This document shows positions 1 through 6,365 of a stretch of 10,038 bases of DNA, piece after piece. The notes beneath the pieces were generated by a model that was given only the letters and a program-made list of their open reading frames with translations, did no database searches and was not told the DNA's origin. The stretch covers positions 1-10,038 of the forward strand of contig JAUVLN010000048.1 in NCBI GenBank assembly GCA_030600725.1. Direction: 5' to 3'. The stretch is from Thermoplasmatota archaeon (lineage in GTDB: Archaea > Thermoplasmatota > Penumbrarchaeia > Penumbrarchaeales > Penumbrarchaeaceae). The first letter of the stretch is position 1, and each line of letters opens with the position of its first letter. The position numbers and the translations under genes were made by a program.

Positions 1-798
1 GTCGGACTGCTGTCTCTCGTTCCCGCTCTTCTTGAACTCGTCACGCCAGCTGTTTATCCGCTTCCAGATCTCGTTCCTCTCCTGCCTCTTATCCCCTATG
101 GACCTCTTGATCTCGCGGATCTGGCCGTTGATCTCCAGGAACTTCCTGTGTTCCTTCTGGGCCAGCTCCCTCATGGAGTCCCTCTCGTCCCAGAGCCCCT
201 TTGCCATCTTGAGGTCTGAGTGGGACCTATCCTTCATCTCTCCGATGAACCCCTCCATCCTCATTATCTTCTTGTTGAATTTTGAGAGGTCCTCCTCCTT
301 GATCCTCACGATCTCCTTGTGTATCAGGTCGGCCTCCCTCTTGATCAGTATCCTGTCCTTGATCTCGAAGAGGTAGCTGTAAAGGTAAAGCTCGTTCTTG
401 AGGTTGATATCAAAGGATAGGAGAGCTTCCCTGGTGGACTCATAGTTCTCCTGAAGCCTCTCAAGGGTTCCGCGGCTCGTATCGTTGTACTCGTCCCTTA
501 TCCTCCTCAGCTCCCCGATCCTCTGAAGATAGGGCTGCATCTGGCGAAGGAGCTTCCTCTTCTCATCGTTGGTCCCCTTTATGTCATCCCAGAGATCCTT
601 CCTTTCGGTAAGGATATCCCTGGGTTTCCTCGAAAGTTCCTTGACCGCATCGTTGAGCTCGTCACGTTTCTTCTGGGCCTCCTTTACCTCGGAGATCTTG
701 TTCTTCAGCCGGACGTGGAGAAGGTCCTCTTCGGATCTGACATCATCAAGCTTCGCCTGCTGCTCCTTGATCCTGGCCACTATCTCGAAGTTCTGCAT
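1..798 (-). CDS. Archaeal coiled-coil protein, COG1340-like (3' end outside window)
   Basis: The frame is open from an ATG at 798 to the window edge, giving 266 residues with no stop, so the C-terminus is missing. The visible protein is almost wholly charged alpha-helix with heptad-like spacing and few prolines or glycines. There is no signal peptide or membrane segment. It contains RDELNDAVKEL (about residues 45-55) and HRKFLEINGQIREI (about 217-230), which recur in the same order in the gene just upstream. The composition and the KRDELN-type motifs resemble the uncharacterised archaeal coiled-coil family COG1340; that assignment is from memory of the family, not a search. Its ATG shares one base with the TGA of the preceding gene (TGATG), and a GGTGG lies just upstream, so translation is probably coupled. 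No enzymatic motif is visible. A structural or scaffold role with its neighbour is inference. Confidence 0.85.
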   Translation of the reverse strand, partial: MQNFEIVARIKEQQAKLDDVRSEEDLLHVRLKNKISEVKEAQKKRDELNDAVKELSRKPRDILTERKDLWDDIKGTNDEKRKLLRQMQPYLQRIGELRRIRDEYNDTSRGTLERLQENYESTREALLSFDINLKNELYLYSYLFEIKDRILIKREADLIHKEIVRIKEEDLSKFNKKIMRMEGFIGEMKDRSHSDLKMAKGLWDERDSMRELAQKEHRKFLEINGQIREIKRSIGDKRQERNEIWKRINSWRDEFKKSGNERQQSD

Positions 799-2459
799 CA
801 GCTACCACCCCCCGTTTTCTCATCGGTCCCGGTTGGTTTAAGCTTATCCTCTTTGGCCTCGGTTGGTTTAGGCCTAGCCTCTTCTTCTTTGGTTTCAGTG
901 GGCTTTGCCTTGTCCTCTTTGGTCGCGGTAGGCTTTGGCTTATCCTCTTTGGTCTCGGCAGGCTTTGGCTTATCCTCTTTGACCTTTGTGGGCTTTGCCT
1001 CATCCCTCTTATCCGAGCCCTCATCAGATGCGGGTTTTCTACCCCTCCCCTTCCGATCCCTGTTTCCACTTTTTCGAGAGCCCCCCTTTTTTCCATCCCC
1101 CTCCTTTGCGCCGCCTGATCTGTCCCTGGTGGACATCGTCCGCTCCAGGGCTTCCTTGATATCCCGAAGCTTTCTGGAAGCATCTTTCTTATCAAGGTCC
1201 AGGGCGGCACCCTCCTGGGACCGCCAGAACTTCCCCATCTCCTTGTGAAGCTCGATACGCCTCTTCAGCCAGGAACGCCTCCCCTCCATCTCCTTGATCT
1301 TCCCCGATGCCTCGAGATATCTATCGTGATTCTTGTTGGCACCCTCCACCTTCCCCAGCATGTTCCTATGGGACTCCTCGATCTTGATCGAATTTTCAGT
1401 GATCTGTTTATCCAGTGTTACAAGCTTTTCGGACATCTCGTCGGGGGTGAGGCCGTCCAGGATCGCCCTCATCTTGTCCATCGTTGATCTGAGGTCATTG
1501 AGAAGCCTCCTCTCGGTCTCCAGATCTATGGCCTCCGTCTCCAGCTTCCATTCGGTATCCTCACAGAACTTGGAGTACATCTTCACATCGGATTCCCTTG
1601 ATTTGAGCCTCTCCTCTTTCTGCATCAGATCGAATAGCTCCCTTCTTAGCCTCTTGTTGACGGATTTAAGCTCACCGCGCAGGATCTTCAGGCTTGAGAC
1701 CTCCTCGTTCAGCTCGTCCCGGAGCTTCTTCTGATCCTCCTTCTCCTTTGTGAGCTCGGCCGGGACCACATGCCCCGTTTTCAGCTCCTTGGAATACTCA
1801 TCCTGGAGCCTTTCATGTTTCTCCAGTAGTGACTTGAGGATCTCCTCACGGGTGGGAAATCCGGATCCGTCCGGTATCTGTTTCAACCTCGCCGGGAATA
1901 TGTTCCGGGGCATCTTCACGTCGATCACACGTTCATCTACGCCTTTGCCCTCTTTCCCCTTGGATCTCTTACCTTCTTTTGGTTTCTCCGGGTCCGGGGT
2001 TGGTTTTTCACCTTCCGTCTTTTCCTCATCAGCTCGATCCTTCGGTGGGGTTCCAACATCACCTGCACCCGATGGTTTCTCCTTATCATCCTTCGGTTTA
2101 TCAACAGGTTCATCCGAAGAAGATGGTTCAACAACGGTTTCAGGGTCCTGAGGCTCATCGGCCACCTTTGGATCGGTAACCGCCCCGTCCCCATCGCCCT
2201 TCGAACCTTTCCTGTCGGGCATATCCTCTTTTACCGGAGGAATTACCTTGTTATCGGAATGCTCTCTTTCAGGATCGGGATCCTCCTTCTTGGGGCTATC
2301 CTCCAATCTCTGCGGGGGAGCGTCCTTTTCAGCTTGCTGAGGATCCTTCGCTTCTTCCTCACCATATGGGGGCACAGCAGGCCGCTCCTCCCCGAGTTCA
2401 TCCTTCTTCTGCTTCTCCGGGGGCGAAGGTGTCTCACCCTCTTTCTCACCTTTGCTCAT
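798..2459 (-). CDS. Pro/Glu/Lys-rich protein with central coiled coil and repetitive basic tail
   Basis: About 553 residues in three parts. Residues 1 to about 185 are disordered and rich in Pro, Glu, Asp and Lys. Residues about 205-440 are a long charged coiled coil, containing RDELNEEV near 247 and HDRYLEASGKIKEM near 378. Residues about 445-553 are a Lys/Arg/Gly-rich segment followed by about five copies of a KEDKPKPAET-like decapeptide. There is no signal peptide, membrane helix or catalytic motif, so it is presumably cytosolic. I chose the ATG at 2459 because GAGGT lies six bases upstream. An in-frame ATG at 2486, overlapping the ATPase stop by eight bases, would add nine residues (MSDILRGLD) but has a poor ribosome site. 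The gene lies between the Lon-like ATPase and a second coiled-coil gene and is very likely cotranscribed with both. The core is COG1340-like. Function is unknown; the tail suggests binding to nucleic acid or an acidic partner (inference). Confidence 0.85.
   Translation of the reverse strand: MSKGEKEGETPSPPEKQKKDELGEERPAVPPYGEEEAKDPQQAEKDAPPQRLEDSPKKEDPDPEREHSDNKVIPPVKEDMPDRKGSKGDGDGAVTDPKVADEPQDPETVVEPSSSDEPVDKPKDDKEKPSGAGDVGTPPKDRADEEKTEGEKPTPDPEKPKEGKRSKGKEGKGVDERVIDVKMPRNIFPARLKQIPDGSGFPTREEILKSLLEKHERLQDEYSKELKTGHVVPAELTKEKEDQKKLRDELNEEVSSLKILRGELKSVNKRLRRELFDLMQKEERLKSRESDVKMYSKFCEDTEWKLETEAIDLETERRLLNDLRSTMDKMRAILDGLTPDEMSEKLVTLDKQITENSIKIEESHRNMLGKVEGANKNHDRYLEASGKIKEMEGRRSWLKRRIELHKEMGKFWRSQEGAALDLDKKDASRKLRDIKEALERTMSTRDRSGGAKEGDGKKGGSRKSGNRDRKGRGRKPASDEGSDKRDEAKPTKVKEDKPKPAETKEDKPKPTATKEDKAKPTETKEEEARPKPTEAKEDKLKPTGTDEKTGGGS
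835..1000 (-). repeat. 30-base tandem repeats coding the basic tail
   Basis: Direct in-frame repeats with a 30-base period. On the plus strand the clearest units are 871-900, 901-930, 931-960 and 961-990. A further unit is at 835-864, separated by a six-base insertion at 865-870, and a partial unit begins at 991. Each unit codes ten residues of the type KEDK-x-KP-x-x-T. Units differ at several bases, many of them silent or conservative, so the array is not a fresh duplication and the protein pattern appears to be retained. Confidence 0.85.
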
Positions 2460-2465
2460 GTCCAA

Positions 2466-2470
2466 ACCTC
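2466..2470 (-). promoter_or_regulatory. Ribosome binding site deciding the coiled-coil gene start
   Basis: GAGGT on the minus strand, six bases before the ATG at 2459, matches the archaeal anti-Shine-Dalgarno end. The competing ATG at 2486 has only weak GATGAT upstream. This favours 2459 as the start. Confidence 0.6.
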
Positions 2471-2478
2471 TCAGTATA

Positions 2479-4071
2479 TCACTCATATCCAGCGATATCA
2501 TCTGCATTCTCGTTCCAGTAGTTGTAAGGTGAGGAGTATGCTTCCTGGGCCTTGGACATCTCCTTCTTGACACCGGCCTGATAGGCACCGTACCTCTCCT
2601 TTATCTTCTCTTCCACGGGCTTGCTTCTTTCCCTTGCCCGCTTCACGTGTTCGGATCCAACGAGGTCAGCCCCTTCCTTGCGGGCAACATCGCCTGCCGA
2701 CCTGATCAAACCTCCCATGTCCCTGAGCCTGAGGGTCAGGGACCTCTTCTGCTTGTCCTGTTCGAGAGCTCTCCTCCGGCCGTCCTTCAATATCTCCTTT
2801 ACCCCATCTAAGCTGAAGTGGGGTATCCTTCCGTCCTTGACGACCTCCTGTGCGATCATCTGGACATATCTCTGCCTGTTGACATCATTGTCATCCATTG
2901 TCGTCGCCACGAGTATCTCGTACCCCGACCCCGTTATACGGGATCTAAGAGGTGAGATTATGTGGGGTAGGTCCTGGATATTGCATGCCCCGACGAATAC
3001 GAAATCGCAGGGGACCGAATCCAGTTTTACGCTTGCTCCGGAGCTCTGCGGATTCCTTCCCGATATCGGAAAGACCTTCTCCTGCATCGCTGTCAATATG
3101 AACCTCTGCAGATGTCCGAGATGCGGTATCTCATCTATGAAAAGAACCCCTTCGTGCGCTTCATGTATCGCTCCGGCGATCACGCGCTCGTAGGGAGGCG
3201 TCCCGAGATTGTCATGGCCGCCATACGGGTCATGTCTGACGTCACCGAGCAGTTCCGTCTCGGAGGCGCCCGTTGCCATTATGAAATTATTGCGGTTCAA
3301 CGGTAGAAGGATCTTCTTCGGGGATGCCTTTTCAAGCTCCCTTCGGGCCTCCAGCGCCTGCTGGCTCAGCTCCCTTATCCTGGAGCCGGCGCTCTCGTAC
3401 ACCACAACCTCTTCCCTGCCCTTGATCATCCTCGTGGTCTGCACCTTCTTTCCGACCCCACCACCCTTGTTCAGGGTGACCTTCAACATATCCTCTATCC
3501 CCTTGAACATGTTGGAAAGGTCCAGGGATGCCGTTGTGACCCTCTGGTCCTTGCTACCCTGCTTGAACTGCCCGCAGTTCGGGCAGGTGGCCTGTCCGAT
3601 CGGCGAATAGGTTCCACAATGCTTACATCTGTACCCCAGTTTCTCGGCCGCGCTGACCGGAGCATCCACGGGCGAGATCAGCTTCTCCTTGGCCCGGTTC
3701 CTCCTGGCCTCCTCCTCCTCGACCTCCTGCTGGTCCTTGATCTGAACGAAAGGCCTCTCGGGCGATTCTGGATTGGAGATGGCATATATCTGACTCCTGG
3801 CCCTCGGAAGATGGAGGGCCAGCGCCTGTGCGATCATGGATTTGCCGGTTCCCGGTGGGCCGACCAGAAGGAGATGTCTCCTCTGGTCGGCCGCCAACTT
3901 CGCCAGCTCCACGGCGGGCTCCTGGCCGATCACACGGTCAAGTGGGTCCACAGGGATCAATATCTGGGATGTGGAGGTGAGCTCATCCAGCTTGAACCCC
4001 TTTACAGGGTCCAGGGAGGTAGGACGCGGATCATCACCCTTGGCTTTCTCCTTTCCTGACTTTCTTCCCAC
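2479..4071 (-). CDS. Lon-like (LonB-type) AAA+ ATPase with zinc ribbon, no protease domain
   Basis: 530 residues, GTG start at 4071 with GGAGG nine bases upstream (4081-4085). Visible AAA+ parts are Walker A GPPGTGKS (71-78), Walker B GVLFIDE (308-314), sensor 1 GACN (361-364), an arginine-finger region SPLRSRI (373-379) and a sensor 2 region LTLRLRDMGGLIRSAG (445-460). The stretch from about 280 to 480 reads like archaeal LonB (AIHEAHEGVLFIDEI, LTAMQEKVFPISG, SVPCDF). Two things differ from LonB. The insert between Walker A and B carries a four-cysteine zinc ribbon (C149, C152, C163, C166) and hydrophilic helices, not the membrane helices of LonB. The protein also ends about 70 residues after sensor 2, with no Ser-Lys protease domain. 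It is therefore likely a soluble ATP-driven remodelling enzyme rather than a protease. It lies 41 bases downstream of dnaG and just before two coiled-coil genes, which are candidate partners or substrates (inference). Confidence 0.9.
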   Translation of the reverse strand: MGRKSGKEKAKGDDPRPTSLDPVKGFKLDELTSTSQILIPVDPLDRVIGQEPAVELAKLAADQRRHLLLVGPPGTGKSMIAQALALHLPRARSQIYAISNPESPERPFVQIKDQQEVEEEEARRNRAKEKLISPVDAPVSAAEKLGYRCKHCGTYSPIGQATCPNCGQFKQGSKDQRVTTASLDLSNMFKGIEDMLKVTLNKGGGVGKKVQTTRMIKGREEVVVYESAGSRIRELSQQALEARRELEKASPKKILLPLNRNNFIMATGASETELLGDVRHDPYGGHDNLGTPPYERVIAGAIHEAHEGVLFIDEIPHLGHLQRFILTAMQEKVFPISGRNPQSSGASVKLDSVPCDFVFVGACNIQDLPHIISPLRSRITGSGYEILVATTMDDNDVNRQRYVQMIAQEVVKDGRIPHFSLDGVKEILKDGRRRALEQDKQKRSLTLRLRDMGGLIRSAGDVARKEGADLVGSEHVKRARERSKPVEEKIKERYGAYQAGVKKEMSKAQEAYSSPYNYWNENADDIAGYE

Positions 4072-4112
4072 TTAACTTATCCTCCTTCCTTGCAAACAAC
4101 AGTTGATTACGC

Positions 4113-5426
4113 TCAGATCCGGAGGTCTACCTTTGCGAGAACCGTTATTCCATCTGGCTCTTTGGTGAGATTTCCTTTCTTGGAACCCACAAGGAAACCT
4201 ATCTTCTTCTCGACGGCGATATCCAGAAGCCTCTGGGAGATTATCCCATCGAAAACGACCGCATGGATCTGGTCGGGGGAGGTCTTTATCGTATCCGCAA
4301 GCTGCCTCACGGCAAGCTCCTTCATAACCTCTCCCTCTTTATTTAGCAGCATCGCCTTCAAGGTCCCCGATAGGGTCCTGAGGATGTCCTTGTATCTATT
4401 CACATCCTTTTCTTCCTTCTTGACCACCATGTTGACCTTGGGTTTTTCAGCATCCGTCTTCTTGACGGTTTTCAAATTGAGGTCCGTTTTTACCTTGTGA
4501 TCTCTCCGCTCGACGGGTTTTTCCTTGATGTCCTTCCTGTGGGGCCTCTGATCCCTGCCTCCTTTCCTGTCGTTCTCCTTGCCATTGGACAGGTCAATAG
4601 CGTGGATCTCAAAGTACTGGTCCCGGGGTATCTTGTTCCTCAGCGCCTTGATGATCTGCTTCTGTGTCAGCTCCTCGACCTCAAGGGCCTTGGGCGCCTG
4701 TGAGATGAAATCTATCTCTGCGGTCTGGAACAGCTCCTTGAGGATCAGCTCTCCACCGCGGTCGCCGTCGACGAAAGCGGTCACCACCTTCTCCTGCGAT
4801 ATCTTCTTTACAGTCTGCGGTATCGACGTTCCGCCCACCGCAATAGCGTTCTTGATACCATATTTGAGAAGGTTGATAACATCCGATCTGCCCTCACACA
4901 CGATTATCGCATCCGAGGAGTCGACGTTGGGCCCTGCCGGGCACTTGTCGGGCCCATACAGGACGACCTCATCAATCTGGACGGCCTGCCTTACGGAGTC
5001 CGCCAGGTCCAGGCCCGATACCTTGGTCTGCGAGAGCATATCCGACAGAAGCTCCTTGGCCCTATCGATGATCTTCTGCTTCTTCTTGATTCTCACATCA
5101 TCTATTCCCTTGATGTTGATCTTCGCCCTGCAGGGGCCTATCCTGTCGATGGTCTCAAGCGCGGAAGCGAGTATTGCCGTCTCCACTTGGTCAAGCGATG
5201 AGGGGAGAAGTATCTTCCCCTCGGACTTTCCCTTCTTCGACGAGAGTTCAACCTCGATTCTGCCCATCCTGCCGGTTTTCTGAAGGTCCCTAAGGTCAAG
5301 CGAATCCCCGAGCAGACCCTCGGTCTGCCCGAATATCGCACCGACCACGTCGGGCTTCTCAACAACACCCTCTGCAACGAGGGATGCTTCTATCAGGTAC
5401 TTTGTAGTTGCTGGATCTAAATTCAT
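4113..5426 (-). CDS. dnaG: Archaeal DnaG (Toprim-domain primase / exosome subunit)
   Basis: 437 residues from the ATG at 5426. The N-terminus MNLDPATTKYLIEA is typical of archaeal DnaG. The Toprim domain shows the catalytic glutamate in CEGRSD (177-182, E178) and the metal-binding aspartates in FVDGDRGG (218-225, D220 and D222). A Lys/Arg/Glu-rich, probably disordered linker (about 280-345) separates Toprim from a compact C-terminal domain (about 345-437). There is no bacterial-type N-terminal zinc finger, as expected for the archaeal form. In archaea this protein has primase activity in vitro and is also a stable exosome subunit that helps bind poly(A)-rich RNA (family knowledge). The start at 5426 is preferred over the ATG at 5435 because GGAG (5437-5440) is ten bases from the former but one base from the latter. 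It is the first gene of the minus-strand row. Its transcript may begin with the structured RNA upstream, or at a weak ATAAATAG box near 5448-5456. Confidence 0.95.
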   Translation of the reverse strand: MNLDPATTKYLIEASLVAEGVVEKPDVVGAIFGQTEGLLGDSLDLRDLQKTGRMGRIEVELSSKKGKSEGKILLPSSLDQVETAILASALETIDRIGPCRAKINIKGIDDVRIKKKQKIIDRAKELLSDMLSQTKVSGLDLADSVRQAVQIDEVVLYGPDKCPAGPNVDSSDAIIVCEGRSDVINLLKYGIKNAIAVGGTSIPQTVKKISQEKVVTAFVDGDRGGELILKELFQTAEIDFISQAPKALEVEELTQKQIIKALRNKIPRDQYFEIHAIDLSNGKENDRKGGRDQRPHRKDIKEKPVERRDHKVKTDLNLKTVKKTDAEKPKVNMVVKKEEKDVNRYKDILRTLSGTLKAMLLNKEGEVMKELAVRQLADTIKTSPDQIHAVVFDGIISQRLLDIAVEKKIGFLVGSKKGNLTKEPDGITVLAKVDLRI

Positions 5427-5436
5427 TTTATTCATT

Positions 5437-5440
5437 CTCC
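5437..5440 (-). promoter_or_regulatory. Ribosome binding site deciding the dnaG start
   Basis: AAGGAG on the minus strand. The distance is ten bases to the ATG at 5426 and only one base to the ATG at 5435, so it supports the shorter product starting MNLDPATTKYL. Confidence 0.6.
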
Positions 5441-5494
5441 TTGATTCTATTTATCCGATCTCTCGAATCCTTTCCATTTTCGATTCTATGCTGG

Positions 5495-5499
5495 AAAAA
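5495..5499 (-). terminator. T-run ending the structured RNA
   Basis: Five T on the minus strand, directly after the terminal helix and one C. Archaeal RNA polymerase terminates at T-runs without strictly needing a hairpin. Five T is short, so partial read-through into dnaG is plausible. Confidence 0.4.
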
Positions 5500-5656
5500 G
5501 TATCGACCCCTGTTCATTCAGGGCCTATGGACTTACACCCCTATTGGGATGTCCATCCCCCACCACCTTTCCTTGATTCTCCTGGTCTTGGATTGTGATA
5601 ATGATATTGAGCTTGGTTAGGCCCGCTTCCAATAAGGGGACCGATATGCTTTCTCC
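5495..5656 (-). ncRNA. Candidate structured RNA upstream of dnaG (free ncRNA or leader)
   Basis: Read on the minus strand. P1 is a ten-pair helix between 5646-5637 (UAUCGGUCCC) and 5510-5501 (GGGGUCGAUA), with two G-U pairs that would be mismatches on the other strand, so the minus orientation is favoured. A five-pair helix joins 5635-5631 (UUAUU) with 5518-5514 (AAUGA). P2 is a perfect seven-pair helix between 5624-5618 (GGGCCUA) and 5527-5521 (UAGGCCC). P3, 5555-5551 with 5532-5528 (UGGAC/GUCCA), abuts P2 and encloses a CCC-AAUA-GGG hairpin. The distal part, 5617-5556, is purine-rich and not clearly paired. Five T follow P1 after one base. A TATA box at 5677-5685 places the start near 5652-5658, giving about 155-160 bases. 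It matches no archaeal RNA I know (5S, SRP, RNase P, tRNA). Because dnaG begins 69 bases further on, it could instead be a regulatory leader. Confidence 0.6.
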
Positions 5657-5676
5657 ATCGCTTATTAAACGACAGG

Positions 5677-5690
5677 TTATATAAATATAT
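5677..5690 (-). promoter_or_regulatory. Strong TATA box for the minus-strand RNA / dnaG
   Basis: The minus strand reads TTTATATAA at 5685-5677, essentially the euryarchaeal TATA consensus, with an A-rich BRE-like GAAATA at 5693-5688. Initiation about 25 bases from the box centre falls near 5652-5658, just before the terminal helix of the candidate RNA. The AT stretch is partly symmetrical, so weak plus-strand activity is not excluded, but no gene starts at the matching distance on that side. Confidence 0.65.
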
Positions 5691-5716
5691 TTCTTTGGAT
5701 AGATCCAGAGCGTCAA

Positions 5717-5744
5717 ATGGGTATTTCATATTGAAAAAACCCAT
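5717..5744. repeat. Nested inverted repeat in the divergent region
   Basis: ATGGGT (5717-5722) pairs with ACCCAT (5739-5744), and inside it TTTCA (5724-5728) pairs with TGAAA (5732-5736) around TAT. One unpaired base lies on the left and two on the right. It is 32 bases upstream of the minus-strand TATA box and 67 bases upstream of the plus-strand one, so it could be a binding site for a dimeric regulator, perhaps the winged-helix protein encoded next door (inference), or a small RNA hairpin. Confidence 0.5.
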
Positions 5745-5810
5745 AATAATTACAAATACATTCAAGAAGGCGCTTGATATCTTAACCGTATATCTCCGGA
5801 TTGCTATGCA

Positions 5811-5820
5811 TAATATTATA
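5811..5820 (+). promoter_or_regulatory. TATA box for the winged-helix gene
   Basis: TAATATTATA centred near 5816 predicts initiation near 5841, only about ten bases before the ATG at 5852. No Shine-Dalgarno is visible in that interval, which fits a nearly leaderless mRNA. Confidence 0.5.
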
Positions 5821-5851
5821 ATCCACTTATCAGATAAACCCAGCAGTCCCA

Positions 5852-6355
5852 ATGAAACGAATAAAAGTCATCAACGATCCGGCCGATATGGTGGCCCTGC
5901 TGCGCGCCATGGACTCCCCCGTGAAAAAGGAGAGCTTCCAGTTGACCACTAATAAATGGGTTACTCTTAAGGAGATCGAGGAACTCTACGGGGAGGAGGG
6001 GACCAATGCTCTCAGGTTCTTCGAGAAGATGCATCTTGTTGAGACCTCCTGGCAGATAGACTCGGAGTTCAACAAGGAGAAGACCTACCATTCATATTAC
6101 GTATCTGTCCACATCAACACATCCGCCTCCATAGTTGAGATCTCCGATGTACTGTACATCGCTGCGATGTCCGAGAAGAAATACCGGAAGCTGGAGGACA
6201 GGCTCTACGAGATCGTTGGTGACAAGGGAACCTTCTCGGGGGATCTGGGAAAGGATCTGGAGTTAAACCCAACCATGCTGAAGGCGTTGGTGAAGCGGTC
6301 GGGTCGGCTCATCTACCGCGGGCACAGGATCGAGAGGATCTCAAACGAAGAATGA
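5852..6355 (+). CDS. ArsR-like winged-helix DNA-binding protein
   Basis: 167 residues. Residues about 8-100 have the pattern of a winged helix: helices at VALLRAM and VTLKEIEELYG, then a recognition-like helix TNALRFFEKMHLV, then a beta wing around QIDSEFNKEKTYHSYYVSVHI. Residues about 108-165 look like a second small helical domain (YRKLEDRLYEIV, then LELNPTMLKALVKRSGRLIYRGHRIERI) that could be another helix-turn-helix. There are no cysteine metal ligands, so the metal-sensing ArsR type is unlikely; the call is by fold pattern only. The promoter leaves a leader of about ten bases. The stop codon (6353-6355) overlaps the GAGGTG ribosome site of the following Trm56-HD gene, so the two are very likely cotranscribed. 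Its targets are unknown; self-regulation through the upstream inverted repeat is conjecture. Confidence 0.75.
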   Translation: MKRIKVINDPADMVALLRAMDSPVKKESFQLTTNKWVTLKEIEELYGEEGTNALRFFEKMHLVETSWQIDSEFNKEKTYHSYYVSVHINTSASIVEISDVLYIAAMSEKKYRKLEDRLYEIVGDKGTFSGDLGKDLELNPTMLKALVKRSGRLIYRGHRIERISNEE

Positions 6356-6359
6356 GGTG
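6354..6359 (+). promoter_or_regulatory. Ribosome binding site deciding the trm56 start
   Basis: GAGGTG overlaps the stop codon of the winged-helix gene and lies six bases before the ATG at 6366. The in-frame GTG at 6357 sits inside this site, so it is unlikely to be the start. Confidence 0.6.
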
Positions 6360-6365
6360 CCTGGG

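Noticed and set aside
835..1000. 30-base repeats as a CRISPR array
   Set aside because: The repeats are contiguous, diverged and in frame within a coding sequence, with no spacers.
715..2570. Long plus-strand frames opposite the coiled-coil gene
   Set aside because: They are Ser/Leu/Phe-rich antisense images of Lys/Glu-rich codons and do not support separate genes.
2479..2700. Hidden Lon protease domain after the ATPase
   Set aside because: The C-terminal part of the ATPase has no Ser-Lys dyad context, and the following gene is disordered and coiled coil, so there is no split or frameshifted protease.
5448..5456. ATAAATAG as the main dnaG promoter giving a leaderless mRNA from 5426
   Set aside because: Possible, but weaker than the upstream TTTATATAA box, and it would leave the good GGAG site at 5437-5440 untranscribed.
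5495..5656. Structured RNA as 5S rRNA, SRP RNA, RNase P RNA or tRNA
   Set aside because: The length and conserved blocks do not fit: no 5S A/C-loop pattern, no SRP helix 8 GGAA-type core in a 300-base frame, no RNase P conserved regions and no T-loop GTTCRA with acceptor stem.
5541..5852. Minus-strand open frames (103 and 63 codons) in the divergent region
   Set aside because: They run through the TATA box and the structured RNA, overlap each other in different frames, have odd composition and no ribosome site.
5695..5952. Plus-strand 85-codon frame overlapping the start of the winged-helix gene
   Set aside because: It crosses the plus-strand promoter and runs into the well-supported gene in another frame; the translation shows no protein-like pattern.
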